Assembly (NCBI RefSeq): GCF_029873635.1
Contig: NC_080422.1
Coordinates: 4,816,001 to 4,880,000 of the forward strand
Direction of reading: 5' to 3'
Source: Malania oleifera
Taxonomy: Eukaryota > Streptophyta > Magnoliopsida > Santalales > Ximeniaceae
DNA: 64,000 nucleotides
Below are positions 35,092-46,511 of the stretch, one piece after another. A program made the position numbers and the translations under genes. A model generated the notes under the pieces. The model had not been told where the DNA came from. It saw nothing but the letters and a program-made list of their open reading frames with translations, and made no database searches. Within the stretch, counting starts at the first letter, position 1. The number at the start of each line of letters is the position of its first letter.

Positions 35092-37194
35092 AAGTATGAA
35101 AGCTTCTCAAGAAGCTATACTTTAATTACGGTTACTATTATATATATAAAATAACACAAGCTTCTTCAAGAAGATGGCTTATATTTTTTTTGGAAGGCTT
35201 TCTCTCTCTCTCTCTCTTCTCCCTCTCTCCTACGACTCTCTATCTCTTCGATTCCGGGCTAGTCTTTCCGCCGGATCGACAAAACCGAAACCACCACGAC
35301 GCTTCTGGCGAAGTTCTCTACAAGTCTGCCGGAACGGATCGTCAGGAAAACGAAGTTGGATTTCATCCCAAATCCAAGGTAAGGTTTTATATTCAATATT
35401 TGGATTTTTGACAGTTGAAGAGAAAAGTAATTTACGCGTAAAAATACTGAACTTTAATACTGAAAATTTTCAGTTCCAGGGTATTGATTGGGAACGTTAG
35501 GAATCATCACTAAGTTGAGGTAAGACTTTTTAAGTCGAATTTGACTAGGGGTAGTTATAGAAAATATTGTAAGTACGAAAATACTAAACTTTAATTCTGT
35601 GAGTTTTCATTTTCAAGGTATTGAGTTGAGAACCTTGTGGGTACGGGGAAGATTTTCTTATAGGGGCTTTTCAGGAATCCTGTAAGGGGATCGAACTAAG
35701 CTAGTTTTGTTGTTTGAGAAAATGTATGTATATATATATAGCATCTGGTTTCAGGAAAAATAAATATATTTATATTTATGATTTATATTTAGAAAATACT
35801 GTTTAAATGATTATATGTTGAATACGTAGAAAATTTGTTTAGTGTGGATTATGAGTATAAAATGTTGTGAATACTGTTTTTTTTTTTTGGACAATGGGGA
35901 ACGATATGGATTTCTATGATGGAAAAAACCGGCGTACGGCGAGATATTTTGAGATGTATATTGTGATTTGGCCGGCGTATGGGCCGTGCTATGGTGGATG
36001 AGATTTGCCAGCGTACGGGCCGGTGCTATGTGATTTTCCAGCGTACGGGCTGTGCTTGTGCTTATGGATTTGCCAGCGTACGGGCTGTGCTAGGTGATTT
36101 GCCGCCGGCGTATGGGGCGCGTGCTATGTTAAAATGTGTAATACCGGCGTACGGGCCGAATTGATTATTCATGATACACGTATATATGTAAAATGATATG
36201 ATTGATGTGGAAAATAAAATGCTATGAGATCTTTGTATCACGGGTTTTCAGTATCTGTTATATGATATCATAACTGGTTGCTTGGTAGGCTAGCATCACC
36301 TTCACGGGAACGTTGATATGTGTCCTGGTCCTCGGTGATCATGATATCTGTGTTAACGCCGCTGTACTGAAGTAGTGTGAGATTGGATGGTCGATGTGGT
36401 TATTTTCAAGAAGTGCGCTGTTCGCCGCCCCTGGTGTTACGGACCAGTCTGTGTAGACCCATCGGACCTACATACTACTGTTTGACTTGGCAGGGTCCGG
36501 CCAAACATTGTCATGTCCCCGCCTTCGGCCACACAACCCAGTCATGTTGGGGTATACATGACAAAGCCAGCTAACCTACCAGGATTGTTTTATGTTATTA
36601 TTAGGGAGGAGAAGGAGAAATACCAAAGAATAGAGAAGTGTATGAATGAGATATGTTTATGAACATGCAGTATATTCTGCTATGTGGTTGATATGCATAT
36701 ATTTTTCCATATTTATAAACAGTATTGAATATGTTATTTATGTTATATGTAGAACACAAAATACTCATTTTGGCCACACACTGGTTATTATTTAAATTTC
36801 CTTACGAGAGGTGTCTCACCCTAAATCTATACATTTTTCAAGGAGCCCCTGAATAGGAGAGCGGAAAAGCCCCGCTGATCTAGATTCAATTGTTTTGCCC
36901 TCTTGAAGGGGTAATTTTTTGGTAGTGATAGTTAGGTTGTGGGAGATTGTCCCTAGATTCATTTTTGAGATGTATATACATGAGATAGTATTGATTGACC
37001 TGGTGTGTGTTATGCTCATATGAGGGATGTGTATGATTTATACTTTCTGCTGCGTAGGCTTCTGCTGTATGTTTTGTTATATCCCTGGTGCCCACGGGCC
37101 CAGGTGGATTGTGACCTGCTGAGCTGGGATGTATAATGTGATGATAATTTATTTATAAAAAAAAATATATGTGAAAAAGGAGCAGGTCGTTACA
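34891..37194 (+). repeat. 3' LTR of the young Gypsy element
   Basis: 2304 bp, from TGTAGTAACCGG to GGTCGTTACA. It is very similar to the 5' LTR, but its second half shows many one-base insertions and deletions and one extra block of about 35 bp near 36603-36640. A worn copy of the minisatellite lies at 35925-36165. A (TAA)n run is at about 34918-34965. Confidence 0.95.
35925..36165 (+). repeat. GC-rich minisatellite in the 3' LTR
   Basis: The same CCGGCGTACGGGCC unit as in the 5' LTR, with about six or seven copies and less regular spacing. Two copies keep the CAGC/GCTG variant arms. Confidence 0.75.
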
Positions 37195-37656
37195 CTACCT
37201 GTGTTATAAACTACTTGGATGTGACCCTCCACTAGTCGAAGCGGACGATTTGGCTCCTCCCTATCGATGTCATGGATGGTCAGCGACCTACCTAGGCTTG
37301 CTAATAATGCATCGGAGGAGGAAGTAATGCAGTACGCTTAAGCGTACACACTACTAATCATGTACGGCTTGTTGTTCGTGAACAAGTCGCAATATTGTGC
37401 GTCATTGATATTCCTACCTTTACTAAGAGACTTGGACATGACGTTCAGGTATACCTGGGGTAGCACTACACTTACATGACTCTATAAAGAGATGTGTCAG
37501 GTTGGTTGTTAGGGGGGCGCATTCAGTTGGAGGTCCGTTGTTCCTCCTACAAGTTTGGCCATAGGAGTGCATGCATTTTCTTACTCCAATTAGACTTGGT
37601 CTAACACATTTTCCTACTAATGTGGACGATGAGTCATTCCCACTTGTGGTCAGGTT
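37195..37656 (+). pseudogene. Plant mobile domain pseudogene, right part
   Basis: Continuation of the PMD relic after the Gypsy TSD. Readable stretches include LLGCDPPLVEADDLAPPYRC, LLFVNKSQYCASLIFLPLLR and LDMTFRYTWGSTTLT, matching the PMD pattern of a YTLLL..LLF segment, a WLPLL segment and a YSWGSAVLA..YRE segment. At least three in-frame stops lie between and within these stretches, and one reading-frame change. It ends where the LTR of element F begins (37657). Confidence 0.7.
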
Positions 37657-38817
37657 TGTGATGCCCCGATTTTCATACCATTTTTTTCCTATTCAATAAA
37701 TAATAAATATTAATTAAACATTGGTCACATCAAAAACTCTGATACCATTTAAACATAACTCGACCCGAAGTGGGTGCCAGGTAAATAGTCATACAAACAT
37801 CCCTAACAACGGAAGTCAATATTTATAAACCATTTAGAATACAAATAACAAGAGTTCTAACCATCCATTTATATATACACATATCTAACACATTCCCAAA
37901 ATCAACCAAAAACTCTAGGAAATTATACATCCCTAACTCAAAACACTCACCCTATCTATCAGGGTACCAGCTCCTCTTTATCTTAGAGCTCTATCTCCTA
38001 ATCTATCACGATTCTCTGAAATATTTAGATATTTGGGTGAGATACATCTCAGTAAGACAGAATAAAATATTTACAGTGAGTGATAGTATGAGTTTCGTTA
38101 TTTCATAATGTACTCATTTCAATGATAATACCATCTGAGAAAAATATACCAATTATACTCATAATCATATAGATATAAATCATAAGCTTTTATAAACTTT
38201 AATTCCATTTTTCAAACTCATTCACATGCAACCCATATTTATTGGCAAAAGTTTCCGAGGATAGGGGAGATTACACACCCATACATGTAGCTCCCCTCTG
38301 CTCTGATATCGTTTGTAATCTTGCCCTAATAGTTCAGGTGCAACTACAACTGATACTTATCAGAACACTCACCTTACTCAGTAAGCCCTCAGGCGGAGAG
38401 TTTTACTTCGCCCTAATTATTTATGTTATTAAACTCACACTCTTTCATTTATCATTTCCATTTTACATTTAGTTCATGAGTGTCCTTGGTAACCAATCTA
38501 TGTGTCGTCTATAACTCATGACTGCCTTAAGGATATTTTCCACGCCATGCTTCCCCACATGGTCAAGGTTATGCGGCCCGAAGGTTGGATATAAACCGCG
38601 GTTGGCCGCCCCGGTTAAATCAAAATAAGAACTCTACCTGTCCATCTGTAGTACGATTGGCCCGTCGCAACCTAGTTCAGACCCAAGGACAGTCAACATC
38701 TCTCCAAAGGCCCAATCGACTGTCACGCCAAACTCTCCACAAGACCGTATAGTTACACTAACACCTTGTTAGCAACGGTACCATGCTCTTTATCAAGACC
38801 TGTCCATCAAGGTTCTC

Positions 38818-39062
38818 ATTTCCACATTTCATTATTCACATTTCGCATTCACATTTCAGTATTCACCTTGCATTATTCACATTTCCATATTCATATTCCA
38901 CTATTCACATTTCAACTTCCACATTGCAATATTCATATTGCAATATTCACATTTTCATATTCACATTCTAGTATTGACATTTCAACATTCACATTTTCAT
39001 ATTCTCATTTCAATATTCACATTGTAGTATTCACATTGCAATATTCACATTTCAGTATTCGC
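38818..39062 (-). repeat. ATTCACATTTC-type minisatellite in the LTR of F
   Basis: About twenty imperfect copies of a 10-13-bp unit near ATTCACATTTCA or ATTCACATTGCA. A related but looser CATTTCATT-rich zone occupies the same relative place in the solo LTR at 17469-19880. Confidence 0.75.
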
Positions 39063-39217
39063 AATAGGTTCTCAATTCACGTATTTCAACATTTCTCAGT
39101 ATAAAATATATCATTATTTCATACTGCCACAGTTATCATAGAAATCATTTCTATACGTATATATCATGTTCCATCATTTTTCCAATAGACACATACATGT
39201 TACATTGTTAGCTTTAC

Positions 39218-41246
39218 TGTAATCCCAACAGGGAGGTGAATTGGTATTTTCAAATTTTATCCCCTAGGTCAATCCCTTAACAGCAGTATTACACAAGCCT
39301 AAGGTCAATCTAGTGCAGATAAAGTAAATCAATATAAATATACAACAGAAATTAAATTGCACAAATAAATTAACCAAGCATGCACAATAAAGCAGTAAAG
39401 GAGACGACACTAAAAATGTTATCCAGGTTTGGAAAACTGCCTACGTCCCCCCTTAGCTAACAAGCACAAGGATTACCACTATAAACTCACTTAACGGGTG
39501 GAGTGGCACCTAAACAACCAGGTCAATTAGCACAGGACTAACCTCAACCTTTACATACAATCCTTACTGGGCTGGATTATCGCTCCCTTAGGCCACGCCT
39601 AGAATACAACATATTTCACAATAAAATTTGCGTACAACCAATATGCTTCTTAACTAAGCAGATTATGTACCAATGTAATCAATACACCACTGAATGATAT
39701 GATAAGATAAGCTCAATGTAATCTTAGTGTCTACTCTCAAAGATTTATGCAAATATTGCAATAAGTACGTGAGAGTGTAAGTGATAGGATCTTTGTGTCA
39801 AAATAATAGTCTCAATCAAAATGCAACAACAACGATCACAAACACACTTAAAATGTCTCAACAAATATTTTTCTCAAAATAAACCACAAGAGATATTCAA
39901 AAATGGTTTGTAAAAAATTATTTGATATTTGTGTCAAGATGATAATATCAATCAAAAGATATAACAACAAAGATATTCAACACTCAAGCAAATATCTCAA
40001 AATGTATTTCTCAAAGATAAGCACTTGAGATATTTTGAAAATGATTTGTAAAATATTTTTCGCAACCAAAACACAATGTGAACTCCTTGAGTATCGCAAT
40101 GACAATGCAAAACCCAAAAGTTCAATGAAATATTCCTAAGGAAGACTTATTAACAAAGTCTACTAGAAACACTTAGAGCTTACTCTCAAGATAAATAAAT
40201 TTCAATCAACACCAAACAAGTGAAAGTCTAAGCTTAATGAGAAGAACACTCAAGCACACTTACAACGTGATTTTAGCAATAAGAGTGAGTAAGAATGAGT
40301 GTAGGATGCTTGAAAATGAGAGTAGGAATTTTTGAGTTTCAAAGGATTTTTACTAATTAAGATTGCTAATCAGTGTCTAATTTTTGCAAATGAGGAGGTA
40401 TATATAGAATTCCCCAAGATTATAACCGTTCAGGACATATTGGTCATTTTAGAAAAGGTTTAAGTGAGGTTAATAAAATTTAACAGTGTTTTAACCTCGA
40501 TAAATTTCGCCAACCCGAGAGCATCGGTCGACCATACTTAAGGTTCGGTTGACCGAGTGTCTCAGTTCGATTGACCGTGAAAAAATTGAACTGAGAAGAT
40601 GGTCAACCAAGTGGAAGGCGATTTTTTGATCCGTGCGGTTTGGTCGACTGTGCTTAGTTTGGTTGACCGAACTGGTTGAACTTCAATCGATCGAGATATT
40701 TTGAATTTAAGGGTTCGGTCGACCAAGTGGTTGGAATTTCCCACGAGGGGGTTCGGTCGACCAGGGCATTGCCTATATGTTTTTGGTCGATCGACCGAGG
40801 GTTCAACATGTTGACCCAGGGAGGTTTGGTCGACCGAACTTCCCTATGTATCAAGGTTCGGTCGACCAAACATGCCAATTTGGGCATTTTTGGTCATTTT
40901 CTCTTTAAAATGCTAACCATATTCACATGATGATTAACTTATTTTAATAGGGCACACTTTTATGCATGCATGAGAGACCTAAGTTTAGTCTAGGTCTTTT
41001 TGAGCTTATCTATCTAATCATGCATGTAATGCATTGATTATTACAGACCATTTCCTATTTACTATTACAGACCAGAATAAAAACTAAATTGAAATACAAC
41101 ATAATATAATCTTCAAGGTCTTCAAGTTGTACTTCATGTGCCAACAATTTGATTTTCTAATTATATACCTACACATAAACTAGATAGTCATCAAATACTT
41201 GAGTATTTTTCATTATCAAAATTGGGTGTGACCTTTGAGGTCAACA
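39218..41246 (-). repeat. Copia-type LTR-like insertion in the LTR of F
   Basis: It starts TGTAATCCCAACAGGGAGGT and probably ends GAGGTCAACA at 41246. Read on the minus strand it would start TGTTGACCTC and end GGGATTACA, a form I associate with large plant Copia LTRs. A minus-strand TATA box (complement of 40399-40406) and the motif array upstream of it support this direction. A TSD could not be fixed, so the exact ends are uncertain. Confidence 0.55.
40505..40870 (-). promoter_or_regulatory. GGTCGACC palindrome array upstream of a TATA box
   Basis: About ten to twelve copies of a TTCGGTCGACCGAA-like motif, several perfect at the GGTCGACC core (for example near 40507, 40710, 40754, 40828, 40859). 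On the minus strand they lie just upstream of TATATATA (40399-40406), the same arrangement as the TCGTCGACGA arrays of the Gypsy LTRs. Confidence 0.65.
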
Positions 41247-41931
41247 TACATATTTCATCATTTCCCAGAAAATATTCTTCAATATACCACTTTTCATTGT
41301 TTCTTAATAAAACAATTCTCTTATCATTACAGTTCAATATAAAAACATCACTAGGATTATGTTATATTCTTTTCTACACAAAAACATTTCAATATATGTT
41401 TATCTCATATTCTCATAATTCACCATGCAGTTCACACAACCCAATTTCAAACATGTTCTCAGTATAACTTATATGCCACACAATTTCATTTGTTATTCAT
41501 ATCATAGTATATATACAGTTAAGGTATCATATCACCAGTTTCACATATTTATTCAACCCATAATTTCTAAAATACTGCTATAATTTATTCCCCTTACCTG
41601 GCTTACCGAGAGGTCCACTAACACCCTAAATCCTACGCTCCACGGTGTTCAAAGCTCAAAAGCCTGAAATTCACATTGCCCCAAATTAGTCAACTCAACT
41701 CCCAAAACAACTTCCTAGGTTCTGAATACTTCAAATAACCCATAAAACCCTAAAATACCTCACTTACCCTAATTTTGGAGTGGTGCCCTAGAACTCAAAA
41801 CCAACAATCCGCTCTGGTTAAGTTGTAGAGAATCTCCCTATAAACCTCGTGGTAGCTTCAAATCGTCAAAACGAGCTTTAACGAAGCCGAAATCTAAGAG
41901 AGAGAAAATGAGAACCGAAACCTTTGTGTGC

Positions 41932-41984
<53 letters not shown>

Positions 41985-42017
41985 TGAGAGGAATTACGCT
42001 GAAAATGACCCGGGGTC

Positions 42018-42207
42018 TATTTATAGGCCAGCGTTCGTCGACGAACCAATGAAGACACTTCGTCGACGAAGAAGCTGGTTTGTCGACGAATCTTAAATTC
42101 TCCGAATTTTCCTGACTCTCGGTATCTTCTTGTCGATGAGACACTTGTACTTCATCGACGAGACCTATAGAGACATTCATCAATGAAGACCATTGATTCG
42201 TCGATGA
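42018..42207 (-). promoter_or_regulatory. TCGTCGACGA array plus TATA box in the LTR of F
   Basis: Motifs begin at about 42035, 42060, 42080, 42130, 42152, 42177 and 42198, so the steps are 25, 20, 50, 22, 25 and 21 bp. The first ends at the usual short distance from the TATA box (complement of TATTTATA, 42018-42025). Confidence 0.7.
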
Positions 42208-42301
42208 ATCCCATGCTGATCCCCCTTTTTTTCCTTTTTCCTTCTCTTTCATTTCTTTTTTTTTTACTACTTTCATTAATTAAATTTTTCGAGTCTCTAC
42301 A

Positions 42302-44412
42302 TTCTCCCCTCTTTATAAAATTTCTTCCTCAAAATTTCTATTTATCACCTTTTCGTCCTTAAAGAAAATATCTCAATTTAATTAATTACCATCACTTATG
42401 GCGGAGGAATATCGTGGTTACATTTACGGTTCTGGGAGATTACAATAACCCAAACAAGACTCTCCCAAAACCATTTTTATCCTAAAACTAAAACACTATC
42501 TCTCCTACATTACACTATACAAACCAACACATATACCTTTACTTTTACTTTGACGGCCTCAACTCTAAATTTCACTGAAAAGATGTGAATATTTCTGGCG
42601 CATCTATTCCTCTAATTCCCACAAAGTTTTCTCAACTGCATGATTGTGCCATAACACTTTTACCAGTGGAATTCTTTTTGTACGTAGTTCTTGTTCCTTC
42701 CGATCTAAAATCTGCACTGACATTTATTCATAAGATAAGGCATCATCAAGCTCCAATGCCTCATAAAAATCACATGGGAGGGATCTGAGATATATTTTCT
42801 CAACATGGAGACGTGAAATACATCGTGGATTCTAGACAAAACCGGTGGTAATGCCAACCTATGGGCAACTGAACCCACTCTTTCAAAAATTTCGAATGGT
42901 CCAATATACCTACGACTCAATTTACCCTTCCTCCCAAATCTCATAACTCCTTTCATTGGTACCACTTTTAGGAATACATGATCTCCTGTGTCAAACTCCA
43001 AATCTCGTTGGCAAGTATCTGCATAGCTCTTCTATCGATTCTGTGCTGTTTTGATCCTATCTCGGATGAGTCTGACTTTATCTTAAGTCTACTGTATTAG
43101 CCCTAGCCCCAAAATTTGTCTTTCCCTAATCTCTTCCCAATACAATGGAGATCGGCACCTCCTATCATACAACGCTTCATGTGGTGTCATCTCAATGCTG
43201 GTCTGGTAGCTGTTATTATAAACAAACTCGACCAGTGGCATGAACTGTATCCAACTGTCTCTGAAATCCAATACACAAGCTCGTAGCATATTATCTAGTA
43301 TCTGTATCATCTTCTCCATCTAGCTATCTATCTTAAGATGAAATGCTATGATGAACATCAACTGAGAACCCATGGCCCCTTGTAAACTCCTCCAGAAACG
43401 AGATGTGAACCGTGGGTCTCAGTCTAAAACTATGGACACTGGCACACCATGGAGTCTAACTATCTCTTGAATGTACAATTTTGTCAGTATGCACATAGAG
43501 TAGTTAACTCTAATAGGCAAGAAATGAGTAGTCTTCGTCAGTTGATCTACAACTACCCAAATGGCGTCCTGACCATGTAGTGTTGGCAGTAATCCTATGA
43601 CAAAATTCATCGCTATATGTTCCCATTTCCACTCAGGGATGTGGAGTGGCTAAAACAATCCCTCCGATCTATGATGCTCAACTTTCACCTACTAACATGT
43701 CAAACACTGCTCTACAAACACAAAGATCTCTCTTTTCATTTTGCTCCACCAAAAAGACTCCCAGAGATCCCTATATATTTTAGTGCTACTAGGGTGTATA
43801 GTATACAGGGATCGGTGCGCTTCCTCCAAAATAACTTTCTTAATCTCAGGGTCTGCAGGTACGCACAGCCTGGTACGGAACCTCAAAGCCCCGTCATCTG
43901 AGATACTGAATTCTGCCTCTTGACCATTCTGTACTTTATCCATAATTTCCATTAATTCCTCATCTTTGATCTGGCAGTTTTAATTCTTTCATGTAGAGAC
44001 GGCTGCAGCACAAGATTAACAATAAATGTCTCATGATCACCCTCTACGAGTTCCACCCAAGTCTTTCGAAATCCATCTGAATCAGATGTTGCATCACCAC
44101 TACAGATACTGATGAACCTACTGATTTCCGGCTCAAAGCATTAGCCACCACATTAGCCTTTCCCGGGTGGTAACCGATGATGCAGTCGTAATCTTTTATC
44201 AGCTCTAGTCATCTCCTCTGCCTCATGTTTAATTCTTTCTGCGTGAAGAAATACTTCAGGTTCTTATGATCAATGAAAATCTCACACCTACCCTTGTATA
44301 GATAATGTCTCCAAATTTTCAATGCGTAAACCATCGCTCCTAACTCCAAATCATGGGTAGGGTAATTCTTCTAATATTTTTTCAACTGTTGAGAGGCATA
44401 TGCTACAACTCT
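42302..44412 (-). pseudogene. Decayed pol remains of Gypsy element F (chromodomain to RNase H)
   Basis: Minus-strand remnants: RNase H near 44160-44400, integrase zinc site near 43690-43950 (RSLYTIHPSSTKIYRDL), integrase core 43089-43610, and the GPFEIFERVGSVAHRL region with a chromodomain-like tail at 42600-43001. Fossil coding DNA with many breaks, interrupted at 44413 by element E. Confidence 0.83.
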
Positions 44413-44417
44413 CCCCT

Positions 44418-44440
44418 TGTAACGACCCAAAAATTACACC

Positions 44441-44489
<49 letters not shown>

Positions 44490-45358
44490 TGAATTACTCT
44501 AATACCACTGCTATAGCATCTCAGGCCCCAAATAAGTACTGAGGTATTCCTGTACATAATAAATACACCTATGCAGCGGAAAACCATCCATATATATATA
44601 TATAAATACAATACCAGAATCCTAAACCATAGGTACATTCTTACTTTTCCCACCGACACCACCTACTCAAAACAACACCTCAAAATATGCTTACCCTATC
44701 AATAGGGCAAATAAAAGGTTACTCTATCTGCGAGCCTGATCCGCTCGCCTAGTTGGATTACCTGAAAAATGTTAGAGTAATTGGGTGAGACGACACTCAG
44801 TAAGTGGAAATATGTTATTACTAGTGAGTGACAATCGAGTTGCATAAATACTATAATAATATCCAAAATTGTATCAACTGGTCAATTAATATAAAGTATA
44901 ACTCTACATTCGTTGTAATTTAAAACATAATAGTATCATTTGAGTTTCTATCATTCATACTGCTAATATCAGATTATAATGCTGTAAATCTATATACATA
45001 TACATAGCTGTGACTTTTCCCTAGAAAACTGTATGTCATGATTTGACCCCTCATGACAGGGTTGTGAGGCCCATAGGTTGGACTTACTCTAGTTGGCCTA
45101 CCAGGTAAGTCACTATACTCTAAATTTCCTCAGTCTGGCCAAACTGCATCCACTCATAAGCACGGAACTGAAAAACTACCTCGTCAAATCGGGCCCTCTC
45201 AACCCAGAGTCTTGAGAGACTGAAAACTCTCCGAGCACGGTGAACGAAATCCACATACTATTTAAGATATTTGGTTGCACTCTAATTTGTAAATAGTAAC
45301 GGTACCATGCTTTGCTAACTGAATCTGTCTGTAATAATATTCATCAGGGATCTGATAT

Positions 45359-45412
<54 letters not shown>

Positions 45413-46511
45413 CTACTATAATCTTCTTACTATTTTCATCATGTTTCCAAATTAACCATAACACTGTAAATCTGAACTGTATATACTGTAGCATCTGTAT
45501 AACATATATGTAGTAACTGGCTATTATAATTGTATATCTGACTGTAATATTTGACTGTATAATCTGTGAATCTGAGTGTTATGGTTTTAGGAAACATGAC
45601 ATTCTATAATTATTGTAGCATGCCAGTTTGGAAAAATATCTTTAATACTTGTTTGATAAATATCTGTCTATATCCATAAAAACTGTAAATTATGATATTT
45701 TGGGAAAAATTATATAAAATCTATATCAGAAAAATATCTACTCAGGCCACACAGATATCAAAAACTCATATTCTAGAAAACTCGATAATAAACTTATATA
45801 TATAAACATGCATAACATTTCTGATAACTTTGCTATAATTCCCTAGCATAGCATATTTCCCTTACTTGATTATTGAAAAGCCCCTTACTGTGTCTAGTTC
45901 TACACCCGCATGGTTCCCCACTCAACACCCTGAAAACAACATCACCCAGAACAAAACTTCAGTATTCCTCTAACTTCTACATTTTCTATAACTATGGGGT
46001 AGGCAAATACCAAATAAAAACCTTAACTTGAATTTGGGGTGGAGTTCAAGTCAGTCCCACCAACGATCCACTCTGACAGATTTGGAGAGAACTTTCCCAA
46101 GAACGTCGTGGTGGCCTCGGATCGTCGAACCGGTGAGAAACAGAGCCAAAATCAAAGAGAGAAGGGGAGAGGGATCTTTAGAGAGAGAAAGAGGGTTTCC
46201 TGCGTAGATTTTTTGTGAAAATCCGAGTTTAGGGGTACTTATAGACCCGGATTCGTTGACGAGACACGTCATCTCATCGATGAGCGCATGAAGGAAGTTC
46301 TTCAATGAACCTAAACCCCTCGTCGACGAATTTTAGACTGCTAAAAACCACCTCTCGATATCTTCTCGTCAACAAGACACGTGCCTACGTCGACGAACTC
46401 TAGTAGAGTACTCGTCGACGAAGTATACTTTCATTGACAGACCCCCTTTGAGTCCCTTTAAAGATTTTCCTTTCCCTCATATTTAATTCTAATATTTTTC
46501 TGGTTATTACA
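44418..46511 (-). repeat. 3' LTR of Gypsy element E
   Basis: It starts TGTAACGACCC and ends GGTTATTACA. Contains an (ATT)n run (44442-44489), a (TA)n run (about 45365-45418), AGTAACGGTACCATGCT (45295-45311), a TATA-like box (complement of TACTTATA at 46236-46243), and a GTCGACGA-type array at about 46250-46445. Confidence 0.9.

Larger units (their letters stand above)
27518..37194 (+). mobile_element. Nearly whole Ty3/Gypsy chromovirus-type element, 9.7 kb
   Basis: All the structural parts are present. A perfect TSD, CTACC (27513-27517 and 37195-37199). LTRs 27518-29782 and 34891-37194, both starting TGTAGTAACCGG and ending CGTTACA. A primer site matching initiator-Met tRNA (29785 on). A 1473-codon gag-pol frame (30017-34438). 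A chromodomain-like stretch and a polypurine tract before the 3' LTR. Domain order (RT, RNase H, integrase, chromodomain) points to a chromovirus, most like the Tekay/Del type as I remember it. It looks whole or nearly so, with perhaps one or two breaks. The LTRs are very alike over long stretches, so it is the youngest element here. It inserted into a PMD relic. Confidence 0.95.
37657..42301 (-). repeat. 3' LTR of Gypsy element F
   Basis: It starts TGTGATGCCCCG and ends GAGTCTCTACA against the polypurine tract. Without the inserted segment at 39218-41246 it is about 2.6 kb. Contents: GGGTGAGATACATCTCAGTAAG box (38033), GGTTATGCGGCCCGAAGG box (38569), AGCAACGGTACCATGCT (38771-38787), an ATTCACATTTC minisatellite, a (GT)n(GA)n run (41925-41980), a TATA box (complement of 42018-42025) and a palindrome array (42035-42207). 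Confidence 0.8.

Noticed and set aside
38766-39104. Open frame of repeated FTFSYSHF-like residues
   Set aside because: It is only the ATTCACATTTC minisatellite read in frame; no real protein.
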